DNA of 64,000 nucleotides, from contig OZ231128.1 of the NCBI GenBank assembly GCA_965153355.1, positions 21,452,001-21,516,000 of the forward strand. The letters are read 5' to 3'. Made by a program: the position numbers and the translations under genes. Below the pieces are notes generated by a model, which was not told the origin of the DNA, searched no databases, and was given only the letters and a program-made list of their open reading frames with translations. This stretch comes from Flaccisagitta enflata (Eukaryota > Chaetognatha > Sagittoidea > Aphragmophora). Shown here piece by piece: positions 11,756 to 24,128 of this stretch; positions within the stretch are counted from its first letter, which is position 1; each line of letters opens with the position of its first letter.

Positions 11756-12380
11756 CAAAGGCATGCCTGTAGTGATAATTGTTTTGTGCCAAAGGAATTT
11801 TAACGTGTTTGTCTCATAAAGCAAAGAAGGTGTGATTTTTCTTCGCCATGGTAAACACTGAAATAATGGAAAACACATTTTTATAACCTCCTCGAAAGGA
11901 GAAAAAGAAATAATGGCCTAGGAGGAAAGGAATAAAACATAGGAAGACAGCGGAAGTAGGGAAGAAACGACAAATAAATAAAAGTTAATTCCTTTTGCGT
12001 CAGGTTCTAAAGAAGCTTAGAGATGGCTAAAAGATGGCTTAGTATCAGCAAACTGGGAAGGAAGGAATGAAAAAGAAAGTATTTAGGAAGGATAGAAAAA
12101 GCAAAGGAAGAAAAAAAAAAAAGAATGAAAGAAGTAAATAAGCAAGGAAAGAAGGGAAGAAAGGTGGGTTGCTAGAAAGAGAAAAAACTACTCATCAATC
12201 GTGGCTGGTTGGGTAGACACAGTAATGCAAAAACGCGTGCAATCGAATATTGTTGCTAATGTTAATACAGTTGACTGACCGACACAGCAATATAAAGTCA
12301 CGTTCATGCAAATTGAAATAGAAACAAATAAACTATAAAGTACAGAAAGAGGAAAGAAAGGAAGAAAGACAGTAAGAAGA
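11756..12380. other. Unassigned purine-rich stretch
   Basis: No supported gene, RNA or element boundary. Confidence 0.4.
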
Positions 12381-12384
12381 AAGA

Positions 12385-12510
12385 AAGAATGGAAGAAGAA
12401 AGAAGGAAGGAAGGAAGGAAGGAAGGAAGGAAGAAAGGAAGGAAGGAAGGAAGGAAGGAAGGAAGGAAGGAAGGAAGGAAGGGGGAAAGAAGGAAGAAAA
12501 GAAAGAAAGC

Positions 12511-12578
<68 letters not shown>

Positions 12579-12653
12579 CAGTGAGAAAGAAAGAAAGAAA
12601 GAAAGAAGAAAGAAGAAAGGAAGGAAGGTAGGAAGGAAGGAAGGGGAAAAGAA

Positions 12654-12735
<82 letters not shown>

Positions 12736-13023
12736 GAGAAAGAAAAAAGAGAAGAAAAAAGAAGGAGAAGGTAGTCTTGACTCGATTTGAGGCTTGGAAG
12801 GATTAATGGCCGCTCTCTGTTCTGCCGGTTCTCAATTTGAGGCTTACTTTTTGCTCTCAAACCCTCTTTCAAGATGGTAAAAAAAATGGGCACCGAAGAG
12901 AAAACAATGAATGAATGAATGAATGAATGAATGAACAAATGAATGAATGAATGACTAAGTGAATGAATGAATGAATGAATGAATGAATGAATGAATGAAT
13001 GAATTATTGAATGAATGAATGAT
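12385..13023. repeat. GGAA, GAAA and GAAT tetramer blocks
   Basis: (GGAA)n and (GAAA)n at 12385-12760. About 150 bp of non-repeat follow, then (GAAT)n at 12907-13023. Confidence 0.95.
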
Positions 13024-13123
13024 TTTTAAACACTGCCGATAAACTAAGATATTGGCCGATCAGTGAACATGGATAACCTTTTTTTACAATTTAGAACATC
13101 AAAACATTTGTTTGACCCAGATA

Positions 13124-14933
13124 CAGTATGTTTTATCTCGTTTGTAAAATTCTATGACGACGTTATTAAAAAAGTAGTTGAGATAATTGATTTCCGTAAA
13201 ATATCTCTGGAAGGTATAGTAAATGCATTTTACAATACGTAAATGCCAGGATTTTTTTACAAAAATTTGATCCTTTGAACATATTCAGAGCAAGATGTCA
13301 TCCTATCCAAACTATTTTTTTGCAAAACCATGTCAAGTGAAATGTCTCCCTTTAAATTGCTCTCATTTATAAACGGCTTGAGCTACTGACACCAGATTGG
13401 TCTCAGATGGAAGATATTTGGAAGTCGTTTTTAGGAAAACTTTAGTTGAAATGCTCATTTGATATCTTAGAGTAGAGACCGGACACGTAACTGTTCAAAA
13501 TGCTGTGCTCTATCGTTAAAAAATGTCTAATTTGTGCGTAAAAATGAATTTGATATACATAAGATAAATGGTGAAAACATGGTTAAAAGCTTTATATATG
13601 CTCACATGGGCAGATATACGTCAAAACACACCTGAGACAATCAAGCAACATTGAAAAAAACGAGAAAAAACAAGAAACGGAATCCTGAGAAAATGCTGAA
13701 AAAACTATTAACTTTGAATGAATAGAAGGGAGTCTCAAAATTCTTCCATACGCGCGATTCACACATATGTGATAGAGTAGACTTCATACTGTTGAAAACT
13801 GTTTTCAAAAAATATTTTCTCCAATGCGCACCCCTTCTCCCGATCGCATCTTTCCACGGCATATTTCAATGAAAACTACTGAGCAAGACAACTTTGGTCG
13901 AAGGAAGAAAGCAGAAATGAACGATTATTTTAACTCAAATTCCGTTTAGTTATTATTGTCTGGTTTTTATAAAATTGTTCCCGGTCGATATTTCATTGAA
14001 GATATACTTTTAAAAATACCTTTTCAGGCTTATTTCATCAATATCATACGAAAAAGTGAGATAGAATTTTTCACAGTCCCATGATTTATACGATATCAGG
14101 AAATAGAATCATTTTAGGCCCAAAATCATTTGTTTCTTACAAAATGTTAATTTAAATAGACCCAATTTATCCCCTAGGCTTAGCTTCAGGGCAGGGCATT
14201 CATATAGAGGATAAGGTATTAACCTCAGAGTACTAGATGAACTCAAAAGTGCAATTTGCTGAGATCTAGGAAAATGGAGTAAAAATACCCTCATACGTAA
14301 AATGCAAAATTCAGGGCCGTCAGCCATGACAATGCAAGATGAAGACTTGAACTAAATAGTCAGTAGATGATAGAACCTAAATGTATAAGCGGCTAAGATT
14401 TTCTACCAAGAAAACATCTTTCAAACAGATCTAGTTTTATGGCGCAAATCACCTCATTCCATTCTATTTCCTGGACTTGTGGGGGTGTTTTAGGTATCCC
14501 CTTGCTACTTAGAGTATTGTGTGAACAATGAATCAACTCTTGATCCAAATTTTGATTAAGAAACAAATTTTCTTCATGCCAAATGTGGTAGTCTGTCAAA
14601 AAAAAGTTTTCCTCATTGTATATCTTAAAAATACTGTAAATAAGCTTTAATTTGAGACCAATCTGGTATCTGTAGCTCAATTCATTTAGAAATAAGGGCA
14701 ACTTAAACAAACAAGTCCAACCAAAACCCCAAAATAACAGCTTTTTTTGCTGCTTTTAATCAACATATCTTCCTGTGTCAAGAGGTTCAGATTTTTGTCA
14801 AAAAGTCCAGGGAGTTACGCATTGTAAAATGCATCTCTCATACCTTCCAGGAACTTTTTTCAGAAGTCAATTATCTCCAATAGTTTTTGAGTAACGTTGT
14901 CATAGAATTTTACAAACGTGAAAAAACATACTG
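13124..14933. mobile_element. Palindromic Tc1/mariner-like MITE (1.8 kb foldback)
   Basis: Left end TA|CAGTATGTTTTATC, right end ...AAAACATACTG|TA. The TIR continues inward: GTTTGTAAAATTCTATGACG on the left mirrors ATAGAATTTTACAAACGTG on the right. Further in, TTGAGCTACTGACACCAG (about 13378) mirrors CTGGTATCTGTAGCTCAA (about 14663), so the arms are hundreds of bp long. TA flanks fit Tc1/mariner target duplication. No transposase frame. Confidence 0.7.
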
Positions 14934-14935
14934 TA

Positions 14936-17153
14936 ATACCATCATTGATCAAAACACGAGGTTTCATGTGTAAAAGTGTTTTAAGTGTTTAAAGTGTCAT
15001 ACGTTTTAACCAAAATATAAAAATTTGAAAGGCATATTTGGTTGTTAAGCACACAACAGTTTGACCTTGGTAAACATGGCTTGCATCAATAGTGATCATT
15101 GAATTCTTAAGAACCTTGAAAAAAGATTGTTAAACAGGCTGTATTACGCCAACTTATATGATAGAAAACGATGCCATTTGGCTTTGAGACCAGTTAAATC
15201 AATCCTGAAAAATATTCTAACCAGCGAAAAAGCTCTGATTTTATCCCGCAAAATTCCATGAAGCTTAAATATTCTAACCTCCACAACATGTTGGAGTTGT
15301 TGTTTTTTGGATGGGTTGTGGTAGAATAATCACATCTGTTTTGTTCATGAGAGCGCCTTGGCTAGATGATTTGATATCTAAATATCTAACATCCAAAGGT
15401 GCCGATTTCGCTAAGCTGCCGTGTGTAGCATGGAGAATGCAGCACAAGCTGCGGCATCGTTCATTGACTATGGACCTTATGTAAAATTCTTCCCATCCCC
15501 CCGTTCGTTTTAAGTGCCCAGTCGGTTATAATTGTCAACGGTATCTATGTCAATGTCGCGGTCCTTGATGAGCTGCTTGAAAGCGGTAAATTGCCAGTTA
15601 AACTTTACTTGGGCACACCTACTCCACAGCGATGACGCGAGAAAATCAACCATCTCCAGCTTCTCCATCAATTTTTTTCTACAAGTATATCCCTTTGAGC
15701 AAATCGCCATCGTGCTTGGGAATAAATGCTTCTAAAGTAGGATTGCTGATTGCATTGATATCATGGAGTCATTGGCCCTCCTTCAGGTCATAAGAATAAA
15801 GCATTATTGATCACAAAGAATGATGCCATTTTTGTTTTAAGAGTGTTCATTAGCAAGTATAAAGCTTTAAACTGCAATATGCAAATGATGATTTTATCCA
15901 CAAAGACAAAGTTAGATGAAACCAATCGCGCAAGTTCTGTCGATTTTAAGCAGTGCAGTGGCGTGAAGATCTCCATGGTGTAATCGAAACTCGGGCATTC
16001 GGATCTTTCTTTTCTCCCTTCCCCTTTTTCCCCTCTCCTTAGTCGGCCACATCTGCCGCACTTAGGCGCTAGCCTGCCACGTGGCATTGCTGCCATGCCA
16101 CACAGAATCGGCTTCTCTGTCTAATGTCATGGATGGCTATGCAATTGATTAAAGCCAAAAAAAAATGTGCTTCCAGTCATTGGTTAATCTTTTTTCAGAC
16201 TCAGCCTTTTTTTATTTTTGCATGGGAGCCTAGTTTTGTGAAATTCTCATACCATGAAAAAAAATTGGGTTCACAAATTGGTTTGACTGTCGTGAAAGGC
16301 TTCACAATCCATTCGTAAGTTGACAATTTCGTTTTCATATATTGCACAATGTCTTTTAAAATGTCATATAATTATTACCAAGTTTCAATAAGTTTGACAA
16401 AGGCCGGGCTAAGAAATCAGGTTGTTTACTCACAATGATTCCTTGAAACAGAAAGGGTAAAGCTTCAAATTAATTGTGACTTTAACGACCAGTGAGGCTA
16501 CAAGGAGGCTTTCATGCATAAGGTCACACCTAAAAGGACTACTTACCATCTCTGTAAAGGAAGAAAAGTTTTTAAAAGCTAGCTCCGTTTTGAAAACACA
16601 AGCCAAACCGAACCCCAGACATTACAAAACAAAACGATTCATAACCCAAAACTTTGTATTTGATTCAATACCATCAAGAGGTTATTTTTTTCAGAGGGGG
16701 CATGACATTTTTGCAGCATAAAATCGGAGCTTAGTAGCTTTTCAGAGCAATTTTAACTTTTTTCAGAAGTGAATTATCACTTGCACAAATTGATTTGTGT
16801 TATTTTCTTTCATCTAAGTTGGCATGATACACTCTGTAGTTCTTCAACATCAAACGAAATTTTTTCAGGGAAAGAAAAAAGAAAAACACGACATATTTGT
16901 TCCATTACTTTCGATCTTTTTAAAGTCTCACATTTATTTTGACAAAATAATTGAATGGTTTAACATTGAAAATATTGTGTTACAAGTTACAAGTTACAAT
17001 TATTTCCTTTTTTATTTTTTTTCCCATTTGATTTACCAATAATGTTTCAAGCTCTGCAATTTTATGTCATGTCAGTTCAAGGGACTTCTTTCTATTCCAT
17101 ACCATTTCAAGCTAGCATTTCAACATATACCGCGCCATTTTAGGCCATTGCCA
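14936..17153. other. Long stretch without a supported gene
   Basis: AT-rich, intron-like. A minus-strand frame at 15510-15710 contains a non-repetitive coding-like peptide, but I found no convincing donor and no family; see rejected items. Confidence 0.4.
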
Positions 17154-18887
17154 CTAACCTGTAAGTTGAGAAATGAGTTGAACAATTTGTTTTGCCCAGA
17201 TTCGAACTTCCTTCGTTGTCAAGTCTTCAGAGTCTTTTGAACCATTAGCCTCATTCGTTGTAAACGGGTCCTTTACATCCGGCCCATCAGATTTCTGCGC
17301 CATGTACCGGTCATTCGCGTTTGATTCGTTGGCTTCATTTGATTCTCTTTCATTTGCCAGTGAGTTGTTTTTTGCCATTGAGTCGATGTTATTATTCGTT
17401 GAGTCGGCGTCACTTTTTGTCAAGTCGACTTTTTCTGTCTTTGGGTTTATTTTATTCTCTAAAGATTCGGCGTCACTTTTTGTTATGTCGATTTTTTCCT
17501 TTGTCATTGGGTTAATTTTATCCTCTAAAGAGTCGGTTCGTCTACTCACAACGCCGGCGTTTTTAGTCATTGATTTGTCATTATCGTTTATCCTGGAGGT
17601 CCTTTTATAGGTTTCTTTGCTGGTTAACGATTCGATTTGCCTCATCATCGTGCCGACGTGGTTCTCCATCGAGTCCATTTGATTCGCCATCGACTCAACA
17701 TGTTCCAACATGGTGCCCACTTGAGTCAACATCGAGTCGATTTGTTGTCTCATGGAACTCATACGCGCCGTCGTCGTTTTTGATTTTCCCATCTCGTTGT
17801 GTTGTGATTTCATGTTGTCATTGGGAGTCACGGGGCTGGCAGAGGTCGCGTGGGTGACGGGGCTAGCAGGTATGGCGTTGGTGATGGGGGCGATGGGGTT
17901 CTTGTCGGTTATTGGGGTAGTGGGATTTGTGTGAGTGATTGGGGCAATGGGGTTCGTGTGGGTGATAGGGGATATCGGAGTGGCGCTGGTCACGGAGATA
18001 GTATTGACGCTGTCTATATCGTAGGAGGATCGCGTGGCGGGAGTGAGAGAGGTGTCATCGGTGAATCGGGTAAAATATTCATCGAGTTTCGTGACTCCGC
18101 TGATCAAGTCATCGCCTCCTTTTTTCGGTAACTCGCTTTTCTTCGTCGTCTTCGTGACTCGATTTCGATTCTCGTTTGCATAATCGATGTTCTCCTGATT
18201 TGCATAATCGATGGTATTTTGAATTTCCTTCTTCTTATTCGCTTTTCTTTTCTTTCTTTTGCCTCTTTTCTGCGTCTGATTTGACTTTCGATTTGTTCGA
18301 TTTGAATCGGAATCAGAGTTGATGAGATGGGCTCCAGAGAGAAGAGAGTCATTGACGTTGGATCCGGAGGAGTGATTAGATTCTTCCCGAATTTTGAAAT
18401 TTGGAACCCCCTCTTGGGTACCAGCATCGTCTTTTGGGGCACCCTCTTGGGTACCAGTATCGTCTGTTGGGGCCCCCTCTTGGTTTCCAGTATCGTCTGT
18501 TTGGGCCCCCTCTTGGGTACCATTATCGTCTGTTTGGGCCCCCTCTTGGGTACCATTATCGTCTTTTGGGGCTTTAATGCCGACGTCTTTAACGTCGTTT
18601 TGTTGATCGGCGCTTGATTCATGGTTATTTTCATAACCGGCTTGTTTGTCTCTTCCGCTTTGTCGAACGGTTATATTTTTTTTGTCACGTCGGTGGACTG
18701 CGGTATAGTTTTGGCGCGTTACATTTTCATCATTTCTCCATTGCCCAATTTCATATCTCCTCTCATTAACTTCCACCGTTTTCCCATTTCCTTTCATGTT
18801 TCCATCTTTACTTGTCCGTTGTACACTCCTTTGACCTCTTCTTTTCCCACTTCTTTGCTTATTTCTCTTCCTTCTATCGCCACTCAT
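17154..18887 (-). CDS. Unrecognised repetitive, disordered protein with coiled coil
   Basis: I do not recognise a family. The frame is open from 19217 down to 17154, but the first part reads a (GAT)n microsatellite as poly-Ser, so I chose the internal ATG at 18887 (context CTACTATGAGTG). It encodes MSGDRRKRNKQR, a basic N-terminus, then about 576 residues. In order: basic region; five tandem 11-residue repeats of the form DDNGTQEGAQT; a Lys/Arg-rich patch (KRGKRKKRKANKKK); Thr/Pro octapeptide repeats (PITHTNPIA); a heptad region with repeated xxMxxQVxxM (about 17640-17760), likely coiled coil; two repeats of KINPxTxKxDxTKSDAxS; and an Asn/Ser/Asp-rich end. At the 3' end the stop TAG lies inside ACAG|GTTAGT, a usable donor, so this may be one large exon of a longer gene. 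No signal peptide or membrane segment from this start. Confidence 0.5.
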   Translation of the reverse strand: MSGDRRKRNKQRSGKRRGQRSVQRTSKDGNMKGNGKTVEVNERRYEIGQWRNDENVTRQNYTAVHRRDKKNITVRQSGRDKQAGYENNHESSADQQNDVKDVGIKAPKDDNGTQEGAQTDDNGTQEGAQTDDTGNQEGAPTDDTGTQEGAPKDDAGTQEGVPNFKIREESNHSSGSNVNDSLLSGAHLINSDSDSNRTNRKSNQTQKRGKRKKRKANKKKEIQNTIDYANQENIDYANENRNRVTKTTKKSELPKKGGDDLISGVTKLDEYFTRFTDDTSLTPATRSSYDIDSVNTISVTSATPISPITHTNPIAPITHTNPTTPITDKNPIAPITNAIPASPVTHATSASPVTPNDNMKSQHNEMGKSKTTTARMSSMRQQIDSMLTQVGTMLEHVESMANQMDSMENHVGTMMRQIESLTSKETYKRTSRINDNDKSMTKNAGVVSRRTDSLEDKINPMTKEKIDITKSDAESLENKINPKTEKVDLTKSDADSTNNNIDSMAKNNSLANERESNEANESNANDRYMAQKSDGPDVKDPFTTNEANGSKDSEDLTTKEVRIWAKQIVQLISQLTG

Positions 18888-18889
18888 AG

Positions 18890-19250
18890 TAGCGCGGCGG
18901 CGTTTTATACCCGTTGCTGCACCCGCTCCTGCACCCACTCCTATGCCCTCAGTCCCTCCATCGTAACGTCCTTCAGGCAATTTTCTAAGAATGAGGTGGA
19001 GTTGATTGCCATCGCGGGAGGCCGGCGCTAATATTTTAAGCGCCCGAGAACAACAAAATGCTAACGCGGAATTAGACTCTGATGATGATGATGATGACGG
19101 TGACGTTGGTGATGGTGATGACGATGATGATGACGAGGATGATGATGAGGTTGACGATGATGATTTTCCTTTCACCATGTTTGAGGATTTGTATAAACTC
19201 ACGTCTGATTTTATCATAACGGAGAGCGAAAGATGTGAAGTAATGCCATA
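18890..19250. other. Possible 5' extension of the unrecognised gene, with (GAT)n
   Basis: The minus frame stays open here (LKILAPASRDG, HLILRKLPEGRYDGGTEG) up to a (GAT)n tract at 19078-19165. Whether it is exon or 5' flank cannot be decided. ATATTAG at about 19029 could be a splice acceptor. Confidence 0.35.
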
Positions 19251-19672
19251 AAATGTTTCTTTTTTTGGTCAGTTTTAGGGGCGAATAATGATTGTCAACC
19301 CACAAGATTCAACATCTTAAACTGAGCTTTGAATGAGCGGCCCAAAGAGTGGACTGTCGGGAACAAGCATTGTACAATCATGAGCTTAATGGCTCAAGAT
19401 TTCAATTTGCTCTCTCTCTCTCTCTCTCTTGTTCTCACCAAATACTGAATATAGGGCCATTGATCCTCACTAAAGGTACCGCAGTGCATTCACTGCTTCT
19501 ATGGCTCTATTTAATGATTTGATTACTACTTGTAAAACTGGTTTCATATAAATGCTTTCGATAGGATTGACAGTGGGGCCATGGTGATATTGGTGAGTAG
19601 GGTGGTTGGTTGGGATCGTAGGTGGTCCAGGGCCTTGGCGCGCCATGAAAAACACATTTGCCCTTCCTTTTT

Positions 19673-20250
19673 GGGCAGCGGCCCCAAAGGGCCGATGTCC
19701 TGTAGGACACAGGGGGGAATTTCCAGACGTCCGTCCGTCCGTCCGTCCGTCCGTCCTTCCGTCCTTCCGTCCGTCCCCCCCCCGGTTGGCCATCGAGGCC
19801 TCATATCCTCACTCTCAGGCCTGATTTAGGCCCTCAAATTAGCCCTCCAGGCCTCAAATCAGATCTCCGGGCCTCAAATCAGCTCTCCAGGCCACAAATC
19901 AGCTCTCAAGGCATCAAATCAGCTCTTCAGGCCTCAAAACCGCTCTCCAGACCTCAAATCAGCATTCCAGGTCCCAAATCAGCCCTCCAGGCCTCAAATC
20001 TGCCTAAGGCCTGCCCCCAGACCTCAAATCTAATCTTCAGGCATAAATCTTCCCCCAGACCTCAAACCCGCCTCAATTACCTCCTAAGCCTGCTATATTC
20101 CCCCTCAGGACGTCTGGAAATTCCCCCCTGTGTCCTACAGGACATTGGCCCTTTGGGGCCGCTGCCCTGCTCTCACTACACTACTTCACTTGATCACCCC
20201 AAGCAGGGCATCGGGTACCGCTGACCATGTGCGATCCTTGGATGACTAGT
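19673..20250 (+). repeat. TIR-minisatellite element, copy 4 (subtype A), best preserved
   Basis: GGGCAGCGGCCCC(A)AAGGGCCGATGTCCTGT at 19673, then GGACACAGGGGGGAATTTCC and (CGTC)n. The interior is a ~20-bp array (AGGCCTCAAATCAGCTCTCC-like). The inverted copy GGAAATTCCCCCCTGTGTCC...GGGGCCGCTGCCC ends at 20166. The tail ends GGTACCGCTGACCATGTGCG followed by ATCCTTGGATGACTAGTT. TIR length is about 95 bp. Confidence 0.85.
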
Positions 20251-20564
20251 TAAACTCAACATCCTAATGATGCATAAGGGACCGCTCATCTTTAAATATA
20301 AGATATAAATTCTGGTCCGCTTAACGACTTGAGTAATTTTTTGATGGTCCGAGAAGGAAGAAAATGAGATTATGAAGAGAGGGAGGGATGAGAAGGAAAG
20401 AGGGATGCGCGTAATGAAGAAAGGGAGGGATGAGAAGGAAAGAAGGTTGTGCGTAATATGGAGTTATGGACCATGTTCTAGAAATTGGGAAAAACACAAC
20501 TTCACTTTATCTCAGTCAAACAAAATAAAGGCAGACAGATGGACGGGGTTGAAACCTGGAATTA

Positions 20565-20806
20565 GGGCGTGTTTCTAGTGAAGACGAAAAACGCCATCAT
20601 TCTCGCCAAACGCGATCACAGCGTGAACACATATTCAAGAATTTTAACTGTCCCACCAGGGATTGAGCAAAGTGAGTGAGCGAGCCCATGAATGGAGCAA
20701 GCGAGCAAAGGGAGCGCAGCGCTGCAGAGCGAGTGAGCGGAGTGAGCGGTGCGAGCGACCGAGTGGCCCGTCAGAAACGCGATTGTCTTTGACTAGAAAC
20801 ATTCCC
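20565..20806 (+). mobile_element. Short TIR element (MITE), copy 1
   Basis: Begins GGGCGTGTTTCTAGTGAAGA and ends GACTAGAAACATTCCC, an imperfect TIR. The inside is rich in GAGCGAGTGAGCG units. It matches in reverse orientation the element at 58949-59216, including CAAGAATTTTAACTGTCCCA. No clear target duplication. Confidence 0.7.
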
Positions 20807-21051
20807 AAATTTCGCCTTATCCCTCTCAAGTTTAAGTACCCACAATGTAAATGATGGAAGTGGAAAATATGAAAAATGAATTATGAGGAGATAATTTGGG
20901 ATTGGATAAATATCAGCTGAAAAATTTGGTCACTTGGCAGCGCTCAAATTATGGAACAACTTGAAAATGGCCACCAGATTCAGATCAGTGAGATCACGCC
21001 CCTTTATCCCTTTATCTCACCATCTAGTGTCAGTGATACAACACTACTTCA

Positions 21052-21125
<74 letters not shown>

Positions 21126-21953
21126 TCTTATGCTCCATTACTAATTGAATCAGTTATTTGATTTTCAATTGTAAAAAATAATAAAAGGAATGAGATGAGA
21201 TTCATTTTTGTTTTCATCCGGTTCTGTTTTTCAGTTTTCGTTTATTTGTCGAGGTAGCGATGGTGATTGTAAGTAAATACGCAACGATATCAGGACTTTG
21301 TCTTTTCCCGTCATTTTCAAGGCTTTGCTGTTGAGATATGAAGAAAATGAAATTGCGTCACACTCCAAAGCTTTCAAAGTTATTTTTTTCAGTTTCAAAG
21401 ATTTATATGCTCGTACTTTAAAAATGCGTTTATTTCAACGTTTTTTGTCTGGGTGGTAAAGAATCGAGAAGTTTTCGATACAGTACCTTTATTTGAAAAA
21501 GTACCCAGCTTGAGGATTGTATCTAGGTTTTTTTTTGCCATATAATTTATTTTTGATATTTTCAAATTCAAATCATTATATATCACCCACATGAATATTT
21601 ACAAAACGCATCAAGTTTCTAGATTGAATAAGATTAGATTAGATGAAATATAATCAACTTAAAAGAATATTATAAAAAAGGCTAGAGTTATCATTAAAAT
21701 GAAATACATGTAAGACTGAATAGCATGAATGCAAATTAAGTGAAACTGATTATAGTGATCAGATCATTTTAATTTAAAAAAAAATTGAAATCATGTACAA
21801 GCAAATATAAATACTCATTCCTCCAGCTTTATAGATTTTAACTAAAAGTTCTGTACATGAAGTGACATTTTTTTCTTGTGATTGGCATTGATGGTTTTGA
21901 TAAGATATAGCAGAAAATGAAAGGGAGAAAAAAGAGAGTGAGCACTTGTTTTT
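20807..21953. other. Unassigned stretch with (CT)n
   Basis: No gene. (TC)n microsatellite at 21054-21120. Confidence 0.5.
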
Positions 21954-22143
21954 AGTCGCGTGCACGCGACTCTACAACCCGCTTTGTCTGTCGGTCGGTC
22001 GGTCGGTTGGTTGGTCACGTTTTACTTTTTTTATGATTTTATTTCTTTGGCCCTGCAGCTATTGACTACATAGTCTAGTGACCTCAAATATGGCCCCTGC
22101 CCACCTGCACGCGACTTCGGTAGCCGTGTATCCGGCCTTGTTA
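21954..22143 (+). mobile_element. Covarying-hairpin element H3 (AGTCGCG subtype)
   Basis: Hairpin AGTCGCG-TGCA-CGCGACT, CTACAACCCGCTTTGTC, (GGTC)n, then CCCCTGCCCACCTGCACGCGACTT near the right end. TGCACGCGACT there is the exact reverse complement of the left AGTCGCGTGCA. Ends in GTATCCGGCCTTGTT. Confidence 0.8.
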
Positions 22144-22494
22144 AGTTTGTAATTTGGCAATTGTAAAACGGAGAAAGTGACTGTTGTGCAGTTGGGCTTG
22201 TAATCTTGTAATTTGGTAAGTTGGTAATTGTAATTTAATTTGCAATTACCCGGACAACAAGTTACAATTTTAACGTTTTAGTGGATATGGAAATCAACAG
22301 CACGAATGATTTAATGAATCATTTTGGCGATCATATGGAAAAGTCAACTACTTTTTCCACCTTATGACTATGATTTTCTACTTTTTATTTATTTCATTTG
22401 ATTCGGTTTTGAAGCTTTTTTGACTTCTTTAAGTACCTCAGAGGAAATTTCTTAAGTTGTGCCAACATCTCAATCTCTCTCTCTCTCTCTTTTT
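22144..22494. other. Unassigned stretch
   Basis: Repeated TTGTAATTTGG-like words near 22150-22240. Nothing else supported. Confidence 0.4.
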
Positions 22495-23582
22495 GGGCAG
22501 CGGCCCCAAGAGGCAGATGTCCTATTGGACACAGCGGTGAATTTCCTTTTGTCCGTCCATCCATCTGTCCGTACGTACGTCCCCCCACGCCATTCAGGCC
22601 CAAATCTCGCTCTTTAGGGCCCAAAATCAGTCCTGAAAGGCCCAAATCAACCCTCTCAGACAAAATCAGATACAAAATCAGCCATCTTTGGCGTAAAATC
22701 AGTCCTCTTTGGACCAAAATTCAGTCCTCTTAGACCATAAATCAACCCCCCAAGGTTTGTATTCAGCCCCTCTGGCCTGAAATAGCCCCTATGAGACCTC
22801 AAATTTGTCCTCTCAAGCCTAAAATCTGACCTTTGATACAGTGTGAACATTGTCAAATGCAAAAAAGTATTAAGCTTTTGCTCTTAAATGCTTCATTTTC
22901 ATGACCTGGAATCACTTTTCTCTATCAGTACAATGTTTGACGTTTTTTGTATCAAAATTTCATAGGTCTAAGTTGGATACTTTGTCCACAACATTAAATT
23001 GAAGTAAAAGAGGCATTTCTAGAAAAAGCTCATTTTCAGTTCAAAATCTTCTTTTTTAAACTGGAAAGTTTTTCTTTGATTTGCTTTCATTTGAAGACAA
23101 CTTGAGCTACAAATGCTTAATTGGTCTCAAATGGAAGAGAATTTGACTCTCTTTCATTAAAGACCAATGTAGCATCTGTGGCTTAAGTCATTTTAACATC
23201 AGAACAATTCCAAAAAAAAACTGCCCAGATGAAAAAAGTCAGTAATCAAGCTCAAGCTGTAAATATTCTTTTTACTTCAAACTGATGTTATGACCAAACT
23301 ATTCAACTCAGACCCATGAAATTTTGACACAAAAAACGTCAAGCATACTACTGTACAAGAAAAATAATTCCAGGTCATGAACATGAAGCGTCAAGAAGAA
23401 AAAGCTTAATACTTTTTTGCATTTGACAATGTTCACCCTGTAGACAACAGTAAGTTTACCCATGTCTTACAGGTCATTGGCCTTTTGGGGCCACTGCCCT
23501 GCTTTCACTTCACTTTTACAGCTGATCACTCAAAGCAGGGCATTGGGTACAGCTGACCATGTGCAATCCTTGGATGACTTGT
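22495..23582 (+). repeat. TIR-minisatellite element, copy 5, interrupted
   Basis: Left end GGGCAGCGGCCCC at 22495. Right end GGGGCCACTGCCC near 23499, with the subtype A tail ending ATCCTTGGATGACTTGTT at about 23582. A mariner-type palindrome (22839-23440) is inserted inside it, so copy 5 is the older of the two. Confidence 0.75.
22839..23440. mobile_element. Palindromic Tc1/mariner-like MITE (602 bp), nested
   Basis: Left TA|CAGTGTGAACATTGTC, right GACAATGTTCACCCTG|TA. The arms continue inward (AAGTATTAAGCTTTTGC on the left, GCTTAATACTTTTTTGC on the right). TA flanks fit a mariner target duplication. Confidence 0.75.
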
Positions 23583-23592
23583 TCTCTTTTTG

Positions 23593-23953
23593 GGCAGCAG
23601 CCCTGAAGGGGTTGATGACCTTTGCTTTCACACATAGTGTGGAGTTGTAATTTTGTCTAATTTTCATACTGGAAATTTTATCCTTCTTCTCCTCCTCCTC
23701 CTCCTTCTTCCCCGCCCCCCCATCCCAATTATGAGGTGGAGAAGAAGGAGAAAATTTCTCATATGTGTGAAAGCGTAGATTATCAATCCCTTTGAAGTAA
23801 GGGAGTACGAGATTCAGGAGAAAATCACTTTTTTCAAAATATCACCCTTGCTACCAGATAAACATGTGAGTAGGGCTTTGCTGCCTCCTTTAACTTTAAT
23901 CAAAAACTACTCAAGCAGGGCGCGGGAACCTTTGACCATCTGATGCTTTTGCG
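23593..23953 (+). repeat. Short TIR-minisatellite relic (subtype B)
   Basis: GGGCAGCAGCCCTGAAGG at 23593 and inverted CATATGTGTGAAAGCGTAGA near 23760. The tail GACCATCTGATGCTTTTGCG is near 23932. The minisatellite interior is almost lost. Confidence 0.6.
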
Positions 23954-24073
23954 AATATTCTGTTTGACATTAATATCTGTCTTTCACTGCCTCTGACTCA
24001 TTCTTTTTGTTTGTCTATTTGTCTGTTTTTTTTTGTCTGTCTTTTTTGTCTGTTTTTTTTTTTTGACTATCTG

Positions 24074-24128
<55 letters not shown>

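Noticed and set aside
15510-15710. Minus-strand coding-like peptide (LASSLWSRCAQVKFNW region)
   Set aside because: Non-repetitive and open, with a possible acceptor (ACTTGTAG), but no good donor, no matching phase with neighbours and no recognised family.
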